A DNA stretch of 64,000 bases from Kineosporiaceae bacterium (GCA_016713225.1 JADJPO010000001.1:744001-808000), one strand, 5' to 3'; shown: positions 34,614 through 44,001, counted from the stretch's first letter. Program-made: numbers and translations. Notes: generated by a model from the sequence alone, not told the origin.

Positions 34614-36290
34614 GTGGGCACTACCGACAGGAATGTCGGGAGCAACGGACGACCGGCTCCAACGGGGGCCGACCGTCCGGTGACCATCGATCTGACCGAA
34701 TCCGGCGTCACGTCGGCCGCAGGCACCATCAACGGGCAACGCGAGGCCCGATCCGGCGCCGAAGGGGTGCTGGGCACTCGCCTCGGCGCGGTGTTACCGG
34801 CGCCGGCCGCGCGTGCGGACGACATCGCCGAGCTCCCTGACCCACTCCCCGAGATCCCCCTGCCCGAGCCGGGCTCCGCACCGGTCCCCGAACCGCCCCG
34901 GTCGGCCCGCGCCCGTCGGCGCGAGGACTGGTTGGGCAGATACGGCGTCCAACCGCTCCTGGTCTCCGCCGACCTGGCGGCCGCCGTCCTGGGCGGGCTG
35001 CTCGCGAGCCTGCTCACCGGAAGCGGCATCGGCCGCGTCCACGTGCTCTTCGTGGGGGTGCTGCTCGGACTGCTGTCGATCGGGCACCTCTACCGGTCGC
35101 GGTTGTCGATGTCGATCCTCGACGACCTGCCCCGCCTGGTCGGGCGATGGCTGGCCGCGATCTCGATCACCATCCTGATCCAGGTGGCGTTCACCCGGCT
35201 GCGCTGGGACCTGGTGGTCGTCAAGTGGAACGTGGTCGCCGCCGCGGCCTGCACCCTGGGCTTCCTGATCGTGCTGCGGGCGATCGGGTACGGGGTGGTG
35301 CGCTCCCTGCGCCGCCAGCGGCGCGTCGTCCACCGCACGCTGATCCTGGGAGCGGGCCGGGTCGGCGCCCAGGTGGCCGACGTCCTGCTCGATCACCCCG
35401 AGTACGGACTGCACCCGATCGGCTTCCTGGACTCCGACCCCTGGCTCGGCCCCAAGGAGCTGCCGCTGCCGATCCTGGGCGGCACCGACTCGCTCTACCA
35501 CGTGCTCACCGACCACGACGTGAACAACGTCGTGGTGGCCTTCGGCTCGATGCGCGAGTCGGCCATGGTCGATGTGATCCGTACCTGTGACCGGCTGGAC
35601 ACCGAGATCTTCCTGGTGCCCCGGCTGTTCGAACTCCACCACGTCAGCGAGGACATGGAGAGCGTGTGGGGGCTGCCGCTGGTGCGGTTGCGCCGAGCCG
35701 CCCGCCGCAGTCGTGGTTGGCGTGTCAAGCGACTGTTCGACATCACGCTCAGCTCGATCGCCCTGCTCCTGCTCTCGCCGATCATGCTGCTGGTGGCGAT
35801 CGCCGTCCGGCTCGAGGGTGGGCCGGGGATCATCTTCCGTCAGGAGCGGGTCGGCGTCGACGGCCGCCGGTTCCAGGTGATGAAGTTCCGTTCGCTCAAG
35901 CCGGTGGACGAGACCGAGTCGCAGACCAACTGGAACATCTCCCACGACGATCGGCTCGGTCCGGTGGGCAAGTTCCTGCGCAAGTCCTCGATCGACGAGC
36001 TGCCGCAGCTGATCAACATCCTCAAGGGCGAGATGAGCATCGTCGGCCCGCGGCCCGAGCGGCCGCACTTCGTCGACCAGTTCTGCGAGGCCTACCCCCG
36101 GTACGTGGCACGGCACCGGGTACCGTCCGGCCTGACCGGCTGGGCACAGGTGCACGGCCTGCGGGGCGACACCTCGATCGCCGACCGCGCCCGGTTCGAC
36201 AACTACTACATCGAGAACTGGTCGTTGTGGCTGGACGTCAAGATCGTCCTGCGCACGGTCGGCTCGGTGATCCGCGGCGACGGGGGCTGA
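34614..36290 (+). CDS. Undecaprenyl-phosphate sugar phosphotransferase (WcaJ-like priming enzyme)
   Basis: Polyisoprenyl-phosphate hexose-1-phosphate transferase of 558 aa that loads the first sugar on undecaprenyl phosphate. Residues about 1-105 are disordered, 110-225 hold four or five membrane helices, 240-370 a CoA-binding-like Rossmann region (RTLILGAGRVGAQVADVLLD), and 375-558 the catalytic bacterial sugar transferase domain (VKRLFDITLSS, RQERVGVDGRRFQVMKFRS, DELPQLINILKGEMSIVGPRPERP, GLTGWAQVHG). GTG start chosen for GAGGAG upstream; the frame is open further but has no signal. The gene order with an RfbC-like epimerase 7 bp downstream suggests one unit. Confidence 0.92.
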   Translation: MGTTDRNVGSNGRPAPTGADRPVTIDLTESGVTSAAGTINGQREARSGAEGVLGTRLGAVLPAPAARADDIAELPDPLPEIPLPEPGSAPVPEPPRSARARRREDWLGRYGVQPLLVSADLAAAVLGGLLASLLTGSGIGRVHVLFVGVLLGLLSIGHLYRSRLSMSILDDLPRLVGRWLAAISITILIQVAFTRLRWDLVVVKWNVVAAAACTLGFLIVLRAIGYGVVRSLRRQRRVVHRTLILGAGRVGAQVADVLLDHPEYGLHPIGFLDSDPWLGPKELPLPILGGTDSLYHVLTDHDVNNVVVAFGSMRESAMVDVIRTCDRLDTEIFLVPRLFELHHVSEDMESVWGLPLVRLRRAARRSRGWRVKRLFDITLSSIALLLLSPIMLLVAIAVRLEGGPGIIFRQERVGVDGRRFQVMKFRSLKPVDETESQTNWNISHDDRLGPVGKFLRKSSIDELPQLINILKGEMSIVGPRPERPHFVDQFCEAYPRYVARHRVPSGLTGWAQVHGLRGDTSIADRARFDNYYIENWSLWLDVKIVLRTVGSVIRGDGG

Positions 36291-36297
36291 CCCGCTC

Positions 36298-36834
36298 GTG
36301 AAGTTCACCCCGACCGCCCTGGACGGTCCGGTGCTGGTCGAGCTCGACGTCCGCTCGGATGAGCGGGGCTTCTTCGCCCGCGCCTTCTGCCGCGAGGAGT
36401 TCACCGCTGCCGGGTTGGTACCTCCGGTCGAGCAGGCCAACCTGTCGTTGAACCACCGGGCCGGCACGGTGCGCGGCATGCACTACCAGCTCGACCCGGC
36501 CCCCGAGGCCAAGCTGGTGCGCTGCATCCGGGGGGCCATCGTGGACGTCGCGCTGGACGTGCGGGAGGACTCACCGACCCGCTGGCAGCACGTCGCGGTC
36601 GAACTGTCCGCGGCGAACCGGCTGGCCTTCTACGTGCCGCCCTACTTCGCCCACGGTTACCAGACGTTGGTCGACGACACCGAGGTGCTGTACCAGGTCA
36701 GCGCGCCGTACGCCCCGGACGCCGAGCGCGGCCTGCGCCCGGACGACCCGGCCCTGGGCATCGCCTGGCCGCTGCCGTTCAGCCTGATCAGCGACAAGGA
36801 CCGCAGCTGGCCCCTCCTGCCCACCCCGCGGTGA
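36298..36834 (+). CDS. dTDP-4-dehydrorhamnose 3,5-epimerase-like protein
   Basis: Cupin-fold epimerase of 178 aa, full length for RfbC/RmlC: DERGFFARAFCREEF, QANLSLNHRAGTVRGMHYQ with the catalytic-site His, and FAHGYQTLVDDTEVLYQVS. RmlA, RmlB and RmlD are not in this window, and the cytidylyltransferase is RfbF-like. It may therefore act on another 4-keto sugar nucleotide; the substrate is open. GTG start follows the priming transferase stop by 7 bp. Confidence 0.85.
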   Translation: MKFTPTALDGPVLVELDVRSDERGFFARAFCREEFTAAGLVPPVEQANLSLNHRAGTVRGMHYQLDPAPEAKLVRCIRGAIVDVALDVREDSPTRWQHVAVELSAANRLAFYVPPYFAHGYQTLVDDTEVLYQVSAPYAPDAERGLRPDDPALGIAWPLPFSLISDKDRSWPLLPTPR

Positions 36835-36886
36835 TCGGGTGATCCGTGCGCATCGCCACCACGTTCGGAGCACCTGATCACCGATC
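36833..36886 (+). terminator. Hairpin after the epimerase gene
   Basis: GATCGGGTGATCCGTGC (36833-36849) pairs imperfectly with GCACCTGATCACCGATC (36870-36886). It begins at the stop codon and has no U-tract, as is common in high-GC genomes. It shares the GTGATC core with other intergenic repeats in this window. Confidence 0.5.
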
Positions 36887-36948
36887 GTGAGATCGACTCA
36901 CCCCCGGGGGCTATCAAAGCCGCGACGTCCGCATCCGATGCATGAACC

Positions 36949-38379
36949 ATGGCGTCGTCGGGGACAGCGGCAGCCGCGACCAGGCACCTGCTGGCGCGCA
37001 CCACGTACGGGCTGACGCCCAGTCTCGTCGCCACGGTCACCCCGGCTCGCCGTTCGGCCTGGCTGGCTGCTCAACTGCGACCGTCGAAGATCGCGGACCC
37101 GACCTGTGACGCCGTCCTGAAGCGGCTGCCCCGGTTGGCGTGGTCGACGCCCACGGTGCGTGCCGAGGTCGCGGCGGGCCGGATCGACAGCTGGGACGTC
37201 ATGATGGACGTCTGTGTGGCGACCCTGGCCCGGGCCGTGTGGAGCACCCGGCAGCTGTTCGAGGTGATGGTCGAGTTCTGGTCGAACCACCTCAACATCA
37301 CCTGCCCGTCCAGTGAGGTCTGGGACAACCGGCACCGCTACGACGTCGAGGTGATCCGGGCGCACACGTTCGGCCGGTATCGGGACATGCTGCGGGCCGC
37401 CATCGTGCACCCGGCGATGCTGATGTACCTCAACAACGCCTCCTCGACCAAGGACAACCCGAACGAGAACCTCGGCCGCGAGGTGCTCGAGTTGCACAGC
37501 GTCGGGGTGGACGGCGGCTACACCGAGCGCGACGTCAAACAGTCGGCGCTGATCCTGACCGGCTTGTCGACGAACTGGCAGACCGGGGCCTTCGTGTATC
37601 GCACCGTGGATCACCACGTCGGGCCGGTGCGGGTGATGGGCTTCAGCCACACCAACGCCGATCCGGACGGCCGGGCCGTGGTCGCCGCCTATCTCGGCTA
37701 TCTCGCCACCCACCCCTCGACCGCCCGGCGGCTCTGCCACAAGCTCGCCGTCCGATTCGTCCGCGACGACCCGCCGAGGGCATTGGTCGATCGGCTGGTA
37801 CGCGTCTACCTGGCGAACGACACGTCCATCGCCCCGGTGCTGGTGTCGCTGTTCTCCTCACCCGAGTTCGCGGCCTCGGCGGGCGCGAAGGTCCGCACGC
37901 CCTACGAGTCGATGCTGGCCACGGTGCGCGCCCTCGGCCTCACGCCCCCTACCTCGGGGACGGCGCCGCTGACCGAGCTCTACTGGGCCTGCTCGACGGT
38001 CGGCCAGCAGCCGTTGGCCTGGCCGCAGCCCGATGGGTTCCCGGACAACGCCGCCGCCTGGCAGTCCGCCGGCGGTGCCCTGTCGCGGTGGAACATGAAC
38101 AACTCGCTGGCGAACGACTGGTGGCCCAAGGGATTTCGCCGACCTGCGCTGACCACGTTCGTGCCGAGTCCGTTGCCGGCGACGTACGGGGCACTGGTGG
38201 ACGCCGTGGGCTGGCGGTTGCGTCAGGTCGGCGTCACCTCGATCGAGCGGACGGCGATCTGTGCCTTCTTCGGCGCCACGCCCACAACCCGATTGCGTGT
38301 CGGCAGCGAGGTTCTCACCTGGCGCCTGGGGCAGTTGCTGGCGCTGTTGCTGAACACCCCGACCCAGGCCCTGCGGTGA
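36949..38379 (+). CDS. DUF1800 domain protein
   Basis: Protein of 476 aa matching DUF1800: N-terminal ATRHLLARTTYGLTP, VMVEFWSNHLNI, MLMYLNNASSTKDNPNENLGREVLELHSVG with the family core NENLGRE-LELHT-like block, and YESMLATVRALG. No signal peptide was found. Function unknown; family members are nearly always paired with DUF1501 proteins, as here (7-bp gap), and some are linked to surface or extracellular structures. Upstream gap of 114 bp holds the previous terminator. Confidence 0.88.
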   Translation: MASSGTAAAATRHLLARTTYGLTPSLVATVTPARRSAWLAAQLRPSKIADPTCDAVLKRLPRLAWSTPTVRAEVAAGRIDSWDVMMDVCVATLARAVWSTRQLFEVMVEFWSNHLNITCPSSEVWDNRHRYDVEVIRAHTFGRYRDMLRAAIVHPAMLMYLNNASSTKDNPNENLGREVLELHSVGVDGGYTERDVKQSALILTGLSTNWQTGAFVYRTVDHHVGPVRVMGFSHTNADPDGRAVVAAYLGYLATHPSTARRLCHKLAVRFVRDDPPRALVDRLVRVYLANDTSIAPVLVSLFSSPEFAASAGAKVRTPYESMLATVRALGLTPPTSGTAPLTELYWACSTVGQQPLAWPQPDGFPDNAAAWQSAGGALSRWNMNNSLANDWWPKGFRRPALTTFVPSPLPATYGALVDAVGWRLRQVGVTSIERTAICAFFGATPTTRLRVGSEVLTWRLGQLLALLLNTPTQALR

Positions 38380-38386
38380 GGTGGTC

Positions 38387-39715
38387 ATGACCGACGCTCG
38401 ATGCCCGGGGTGCCATTCAGTGGAGCCGAACGCCGAAGGCGTTGTCGCACGAGGGATCTCACGCCGATCGATGGTGCGGGCCACCGGCGCCGCCGGGGCA
38501 CTGGGCCTCGCGGCCTCGGTGGCTGATTCGCCGCTGAGCCGGCTGCTGTTCGATGCGCCGGGCCTCGCCTCGGCCGCAGCCTCGGCCGCCGGTGATGTGC
38601 TGGTGGTGCTCAGTCTGCGAGGTGGTTTCGACGGGCTGAGTGCCGTCGTCCCCCGGGCGGACGCCGACTATGTCCGACTGCGGCCGAGCGTCGGCATCCC
38701 GACGGGGCACCTGCTCGCCGGTGACAACCGGTTCGGGTTGCACCCGGCGTTGGCCCCGCTGGTTCCGTTCTGGCAGAGCGGAACCTTCGGTGCGGTGCAC
38801 GCGGTCGGTCAGGTCGAGCCGTCCCGCTCGCACTTCTCCGCCATGGCCGAGTTGCACCGGGCCGCACCGGGTTCGTCGCTGCGCACCGGCTGGCTCGATC
38901 GCATGCTCGGGGTGAGCCCGGCCACCTCGGTGTTCCGGGCCACCCAGATCGGTCAGATCGGGCTGTTGGCCTCGCTCACGGGGCCGAATCCCGAGCTGGT
39001 GATGTCGTCCATCGCCGACTTCACGCTCAACGGCGCCTGGAACGCCACCGAGGAGAAGCGCTGGCGCACAGCACTGTCGGCCATGCATCGGGGGGCGCCG
39101 GCCACGATCGCGGGACCGGCCGGCAACGCCCTCGGGGCCGTTGCCACCACTGCGGTGCTGAAGACGGCGGGGTACACCCCGGCCCACGGTGCGATCTACC
39201 CGACCGGAGAACTGGGCGAGTCGATGCGTGACCTGGCCCAGTTGATCAAGTCCGGTGTGGGGCTGCGCATCGCGTGTCTCGACTTCGGCGAGTGGGACTT
39301 CCATGCCGAGATGGGCACGGTGGACTCGGGTAGGCAGAGGGACAAACTGGCCGAGCTCGCCGCCGCGATGGCTGCCTTCGCCACCGATCTCGGGTCGGCG
39401 CTGATGGCCAACGTCGTCGTGGCCACTCTCTCGGAGTTCGGTCGTCGGGTAGCCGAGAACGGCAGCGGCGGGACCGATCACGGCCTGGGCAACGCCGTCC
39501 TGCTGCTGGGTGGGGGAGTGGTCGGCGGCCAGGTGCACGGCCGGTGGCCGGGGCTGGCCACCGAGGCCCTCGCGGACGGCGACCTGGCGGTCACCACCGA
39601 CTACCGGCTGATCCTGCGCGAGATCCTCACCGAACGCTGTCTGGTGAGCGCCCCCGACACGGTCTTCCCCGGCCTGACCGGCACCTCGCTGGGCGTGACC
39701 CGACCCCGAACCTGA
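38387..39715 (+). CDS. DUF1501 domain protein with Tat-like signal
   Basis: Protein of 442 aa. Residues 23-60 hold a twin-arginine-like stretch (SRRSMVRATGAAGALGLAAS), so Tat export is likely. DUF1501 features follow: VLVVLSLRGGFDGLSAVVP, HPALAPLVPFWQSG, GEWDFHAEMG, LSEFGRRVAENGSGGTDHG, which look like an alkaline-phosphatase/sulfatase-related fold. ATG with GAGGTG just upstream; longer frame from 38381 unlikely. Cotranscribed with DUF1800. Function unknown. Confidence 0.88.
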   Translation: MTDARCPGCHSVEPNAEGVVARGISRRSMVRATGAAGALGLAASVADSPLSRLLFDAPGLASAAASAAGDVLVVLSLRGGFDGLSAVVPRADADYVRLRPSVGIPTGHLLAGDNRFGLHPALAPLVPFWQSGTFGAVHAVGQVEPSRSHFSAMAELHRAAPGSSLRTGWLDRMLGVSPATSVFRATQIGQIGLLASLTGPNPELVMSSIADFTLNGAWNATEEKRWRTALSAMHRGAPATIAGPAGNALGAVATTAVLKTAGYTPAHGAIYPTGELGESMRDLAQLIKSGVGLRIACLDFGEWDFHAEMGTVDSGRQRDKLAELAAAMAAFATDLGSALMANVVVATLSEFGRRVAENGSGGTDHGLGNAVLLLGGGVVGGQVHGRWPGLATEALADGDLAVTTDYRLILREILTERCLVSAPDTVFPGLTGTSLGVTRPRT

Positions 39716-39795
39716 TCGCGAGCGTGTCGTCCCCGATGTCGCCGGCGGGCCGATTCCGCTGCATCACGAGATGACCCGGTCGATACACTCACGCG

Positions 39796-40530
39796 ATGCG
39801 GTCGGTGCTGTGGCGAAACATGTCGATCGCGCTCGGCCTGACGCTCGCCGCCTCGGTGGCCGTGAACGTGAGGACCTATTCGATGGTTCGCGAGTACTAT
39901 CGCGAGCTCAACGAGGTACGGCTGAATCCCATCGGCGCTCGGAATTTCGATCGTGAGCCGGTCGTGCCGTCGGGGCGCGCGATCGCCGTGCTCTTCGGCG
40001 ATTCCAGGGCGGCACAGTGGCAGCCGCTGCCCGACGTGCCAGACCTGACCTTCGTCAATCGCGGAATCGGTTCACAGACCTCCGAACAGGCACTGTTGCG
40101 CTTCGACGAACACGTTGCCCCACTGCGCCCCGAGGTGGTGATCATCGAGATCGGAGTGAACGACCTCAAGGCAGTGGGCATGCTCCCGCAGCGACGATCG
40201 GAGATCGTCTCCGCACTGAAGGCCAACATCACCGAAATGCTCCGACAAGCGCGAGTTCTCGGAGCGCACGTCGTGCTGATGACCGTGATCCCACCGGGGA
40301 ATCTCCCCCTGGAACGCCGTCTCGTCTGGTCCGACGAGATCGATGTCGCGCTGGTCGAGGTGAACCAGTGGATTCGATCGCAGGCAACGGACGGGGTTGT
40401 CGTGTTCGACGCCGACCCGATACTCACCGGTCCGGACGGCACCACGAAGCAGCGGTATCAGCGGGATTTCCTTCACCTCAACGGTGAAGGCTATGAGCAC
40501 CTGTCGGCGGGATTGGCTCCTCTGCTGTAG
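39796..40530 (+). CDS. SGNH/GDSL-type esterase or acyltransferase-like hydrolase
   Basis: Protein of 244 aa with an N-terminal membrane segment (about 10-24, IALGLTLAASVAVNV) and an SGNH fold: nucleophile Ser in LFGDSRAAQW, block III-like IEIGVNDLK, and the Asp-His pair in RDFLHLNGEGY. This suggests an anchored outward-facing esterase that could remove acyl groups from polysaccharide. Base and codon use are visibly less GC-biased than the neighbours (codons such as CGA, TTC/AAT and GAA are frequent), which may point to transfer. No RBS of strength; single gene. Confidence 0.82.
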   Translation: MRSVLWRNMSIALGLTLAASVAVNVRTYSMVREYYRELNEVRLNPIGARNFDREPVVPSGRAIAVLFGDSRAAQWQPLPDVPDLTFVNRGIGSQTSEQALLRFDEHVAPLRPEVVIIEIGVNDLKAVGMLPQRRSEIVSALKANITEMLRQARVLGAHVVLMTVIPPGNLPLERRLVWSDEIDVALVEVNQWIRSQATDGVVVFDADPILTGPDGTTKQRYQRDFLHLNGEGYEHLSAGLAPLL

Positions 40531-40588
40531 CCGCTCCAGCAGGTGAGCAGCCCGCGGTGGCGCGGCCGATCGTGGCAGGCTGGAGGTC

Positions 40589-40963
40589 ATGCCACCCCGT
40601 CGGCGCGTCGATCCCGCAGCCGGGCTCGCCGCCGTCCGGGCCTGGGTCGCGGCCGGCGGCGACGTCGACCGCACGACGCTGGCGACCGCCGTCCGGTTCA
40701 CGTTGGAGGAGCTCGCGGCGCGCCACCCCGGCCGCAGCTGTGAGATCCGGGTGCCGCCGTTCGGCGTCGTCCAGGCGATCGACGGCCCGCGGCACACCCG
40801 GGGCACCCCGCCGAACGTCGTCGAGACGGACGCCGCCTGCTGGCTCGAGCTGGCCACCGGCGCGCTGGACTGGCCGGCGGCGGCCTCGGCCGGCCGGCTG
40901 CGGGCCAGTGGCTCGCGCAGTGACCTGAGCGCGGCTCTGCCGGTGGTCACGGTGCGGGGTTAG
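40589..40963 (+). CDS. Sterol carrier family protein
   Basis: Small protein of 124 aa resembling the actinobacterial 'sterol carrier family protein' that sits next to purF: RVDPAAGLAAVRAWVAAGG at the start, EIRVPPFGVVQAIDGPRHTRGTPPNVVETDA in the core and W-L-E-L-A-T-G. GGAGG lies just before the ATG. Function unproven; it may bind a hydrophobic ligand. It is the first gene of a unit running through purF to purM. Confidence 0.75.
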   Translation: MPPRRRVDPAAGLAAVRAWVAAGGDVDRTTLATAVRFTLEELAARHPGRSCEIRVPPFGVVQAIDGPRHTRGTPPNVVETDAACWLELATGALDWPAAASAGRLRASGSRSDLSAALPVVTVRG

Positions 40964-40972
40964 GCTCGTCCG

Positions 40973-41329
40973 GTGAGCCAGAACGAACCACCCGTCGACG
41001 ACACCGGCGAGTCCAGCGAATCCACCGGGGCCATCGAGCACGAGGCGGTCGGCCCCCCGGACGACGTCCCGGCCGGGTCGGTGCAGGTGCAGCTGCGCCG
41101 GGCGCCACGGTTCGTGCCGTTCATGATCACCGGCGCTGTGATCGGGGTGCTGATCGCCCTGCTCGCCGTCCTGCTGCGGCGCCTCCCGGATCAGGAGACG
41201 GAGGTCAGTGCCCGGGCGGTGGTCGGGTATCTGGGATCGATCGGTGCGTTGCTCGGCGGCCTGGCCGGGGCGGGCCTGGCGGTGCTGCTCGACCGGCGCA
41301 GCGCGCCACCGGCACCCGGGCCGCGCTGA
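40973..41329 (+). CDS. Two-helix membrane protein conserved next to purF
   Basis: Protein of 118 aa. A disordered acidic start (about 40 residues) is followed by two membrane helices (FMITGAVIGVLIALLAVLL and AVVGYLGSIGALLGGLAGAGLAVLL). Similar small membrane proteins precede purF in many actinobacteria; function unknown. GTG start 9 bp after the sterol carrier gene, 22 bp before purF. Confidence 0.75.
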   Translation: MSQNEPPVDDTGESSESTGAIEHEAVGPPDDVPAGSVQVQLRRAPRFVPFMITGAVIGVLIALLAVLLRRLPDQETEVSARAVVGYLGSIGALLGGLAGAGLAVLLDRRSAPPAPGPR

Positions 41330-41351
41330 GGCGTGTGGGAGACTTCCTCTC

Positions 41352-42779
41352 GTGTGCGGTGTCTTCGGGGTTTGGGCCCCGGGCGAAGAAGTCGCAAAAC
41401 TCACCTATTACGGGCTCTACGCTCTCCAGCACCGCGGCCAAGAGGCCGCCGGTATCGCTGTCAGCAACGGCCACCAGATCTTGGTCTACAAGGACGTCGG
41501 ACTGGTCGCCCAGGTCTTCGACGAATCGGCCCTGCGCTCACTGGCCGGGCAGATCGCCGTCGGGCACTGCCGGTACTCCACCACCGGTGGGTCGACCTGG
41601 CAGAACGCCCAGCCCACGCTCGGTGCCACCGACAGCGGCACCGTGGCCCTGGCCCACAACGGCAACCTGGTCAACACCTTCGAGCTGCGCGACTGGCTGA
41701 CCCAGCGCACGGGTGAGGGTGCCGACTCCGGCGAACTCGCCCGGGGCAACACCACCGACACCGCGCTGATCACCGCCCTGCTGGCCGGCGCCGGGCAGAA
41801 CTCGCTGGAGGCCACGGCGCTCGAGGTGCTGCCCCACCTGCGCGGCGCGTTCAGCCTGGTCTTCATGGACGAGCACACCTTGTACGCCGCCCGCGACCCG
41901 TACGGCATCCACCCGCTCGTGCTCGGCCGGCTCGACAAGGGCTGGGTGGTGGCGAGCGAGACCGCCGGACTCGACATCGTCGGGGCCTCGGTGGTGCGTG
42001 AAGTGGAGCCCGGCGAGATGGTCGCCATCGACGAGAACGGGGTGCGCTCGACCCGGTTCTCCCCGGCCACCGCCACCGGCTGCTGCTTCGAGTACGTCTA
42101 CCTGGCCCGTCCGGACACCTCGATCGTGGGTCAGTCGGTGCACGCCTCGCGCGTGGCGATGGGGCGGCGGCTGGCCGTGGAGCACCCCGTCGAGGCCGAC
42201 CTGGTGATCCCGGTGCCCGAGTCGGGCACCCCGGCGGCGGTCGGGTACGCCCAGGCCTCGGGCATCCCTTACGGCCAGGGCCTGGTCAAGAACGCCTATG
42301 TCGGGCGCACGTTCATCCAGCCCAGCCAGACCATCCGTCAGCTCGGGATCCGCCTGAAGCTCAACCCGCTGCGTGAGGTGATCGCGGGCAAGCGCCTCGT
42401 GGTGGTCGACGACTCGATCGTGCGGGGCAACACCCAGCGGGCGCTGGTGCGGATGCTGCGGGAGGCGGGGGCGGCCGAGGTGCACGTCCGCATCTCGAGT
42501 GCCCCGGTGACCTGGCCCTGCTTCTACGGGATCGACTTCGCCACCCGCGCCGAGCTGGTCGCCAGCGGCCTGACGGTCGAGGAGGTGCGGGTCAGCATCG
42601 GTGCCGATTCGCTCGGGTACATCTCGCTGGACGGCATGGTGAACGCCACGGGGCAACCTCGGGCTCAGCTCTGCACGGCCTGCTTCACCGGTGAGTACCC
42701 GGTGCCGCTGTCCGACGAGGTACTGCTCGGCAAGCGCGCCCTGGAACAGCCCGAGTTGCCCCTGAGCATCGTCCCGTGA
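41352..42779 (+). CDS. purF: Amidophosphoribosyltransferase
   Basis: First committed step of purine synthesis: PRPP + glutamine gives phosphoribosylamine. The 475 aa show the catalytic Cys directly after the start (V/M-CGVFGVWAPGEE), so removal of fMet exposes it, YYGLYALQHRGQEAAGIAV, HCRYSTTGGS, and the PRPP loop VVVDDSIVRGNT. GTG 41352 is supported because it puts the Cys at position 2; many relatives instead have a short propeptide. Last metal-cysteine region (QLCTACFTGEYP) present. Followed by purM after 82 bp. Confidence 0.97.
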   Translation: MCGVFGVWAPGEEVAKLTYYGLYALQHRGQEAAGIAVSNGHQILVYKDVGLVAQVFDESALRSLAGQIAVGHCRYSTTGGSTWQNAQPTLGATDSGTVALAHNGNLVNTFELRDWLTQRTGEGADSGELARGNTTDTALITALLAGAGQNSLEATALEVLPHLRGAFSLVFMDEHTLYAARDPYGIHPLVLGRLDKGWVVASETAGLDIVGASVVREVEPGEMVAIDENGVRSTRFSPATATGCCFEYVYLARPDTSIVGQSVHASRVAMGRRLAVEHPVEADLVIPVPESGTPAAVGYAQASGIPYGQGLVKNAYVGRTFIQPSQTIRQLGIRLKLNPLREVIAGKRLVVVDDSIVRGNTQRALVRMLREAGAAEVHVRISSAPVTWPCFYGIDFATRAELVASGLTVEEVRVSIGADSLGYISLDGMVNATGQPRAQLCTACFTGEYPVPLSDEVLLGKRALEQPELPLSIVP

Positions 42780-42861
42780 GACGTGCCACGGTCACCCTCG
42801 CCCTGTCGCGCGCCCCGGCGGCGCGTCCGGCACGGTCAGTTCGTCGAAGGAGCCCCGCGTC

Positions 42862-44001
42862 ATGACCCAGCCGATCACCCAGCCGATCACCTACGCCTCC
42901 GCGGGCGTGGACGTCGAGGCAGGCGACCGGGCGGTCGAACTGATGCGCGACTCGGTGGCGCGTACCCATATCGCGGCCAAGGCCGCCGGGGTGACCGTGC
43001 TGGGGGGCATCGGTGCCTTCGCGGGGCTGGTCGATGTCTCGATGCTGCGCGACTACGCCCATCCGGTGTTGGCCACCAGCACGGACGGCGTGGGTACGAA
43101 GGTGGCGGTGGCCCAGGCCCTCGACCGGCACGACACCGTGGGGTTCGACCTGGTCGCCATGGTGGTCGACGACATCGTGGTCTGCGGGGCCCGCCCGTTG
43201 TTCATGACCGACTACATCGCCTGTGGCCAGGTGGTGCCGGAGCGGATCGCCGCCATCGTCTCGGGGATCGCGGCGGCGTGTGAGCAGGCCGGGTGTGCCC
43301 TGGTCGGTGGTGAGACGGCCGAGCACCCGGGCCTGCTCGGCCCCTCGGAGTACGACCTGGCCGGTGCTGCCGTCGGGGTGGTCGAGGCCGATGCCCTGCT
43401 CGGCCCGCACCGGGTGCGTGCCGGGGACGTCGTCCTGGCGTTGGGCTCGTCCGGACTGCACTCCAACGGGTACTCGCTGGTACGCCGGGTGATCGCCGAG
43501 GCCGGGTGGACCTATCACCGCCACGTCGCCGACCTGGGGCACACCGTGGGCGAGGAGCTCCTGACCCCGACCCGGGTCTACGCGGCCGACATGGTCGACC
43601 TGGCTCAGGTGCTCGGCGCCGACCTGCGTGCCCTCTCACACGTCACCGGCGGCGGTCTGGCGGCCAACCTGGCGCGGGTCCTGCCGGCGGGTGTGCTGGC
43701 TCGACTCGACCGCTCCAGCTGGACGCCACCGCCCGTCTTCGACCTGGTCCGCCGACTGGGGCGGGTGCCGCTGGGCGATCTGGAGCGCACCCTGAACATG
43801 GGCGTGGGCATGGTGGCCGTCGTGGCGCCGGAGGCCGTGGACGCCGCGCTGGAGCGCCTGCGCGGGCGAGGCCTGGCGGCCTGGGTGATCGGCGAGGTGG
43901 GAACACCGGAGGATGCGCCGTCACACGAGGTCGTTCAAGGCACCAAGGGTGTCGACGGTGGTGCCGTGGAGATGACCGGGAGCTACGCCTCGCAGGGCTG
44001 A
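42862..44001 (+). CDS. purM: Phosphoribosylformylglycinamidine cyclo-ligase (AIR synthetase)
   Basis: Closes the imidazole ring (FGAM to AIR, ATP). The 379 aa include TYASAGVDVEAGDRAVELM, VLATSTDGVGTKV, DLVAMVVDDIVVCGA, LVGGETAEHPG, GSSGLHSNGYSLVR and HVTGGGLAANLARVLP. The N-terminus carries a duplicated QPIT tetrapeptide from a 12-bp repeat, absent in most relatives. AAGGAG lies 10 nt before the ATG. Same strand as purF. Confidence 0.97.
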   Translation: MTQPITQPITYASAGVDVEAGDRAVELMRDSVARTHIAAKAAGVTVLGGIGAFAGLVDVSMLRDYAHPVLATSTDGVGTKVAVAQALDRHDTVGFDLVAMVVDDIVVCGARPLFMTDYIACGQVVPERIAAIVSGIAAACEQAGCALVGGETAEHPGLLGPSEYDLAGAAVGVVEADALLGPHRVRAGDVVLALGSSGLHSNGYSLVRRVIAEAGWTYHRHVADLGHTVGEELLTPTRVYAADMVDLAQVLGADLRALSHVTGGGLAANLARVLPAGVLARLDRSSWTPPPVFDLVRRLGRVPLGDLERTLNMGVGMVAVVAPEAVDAALERLRGRGLAAWVIGEVGTPEDAPSHEVVQGTKGVDGGAVEMTGSYASQG

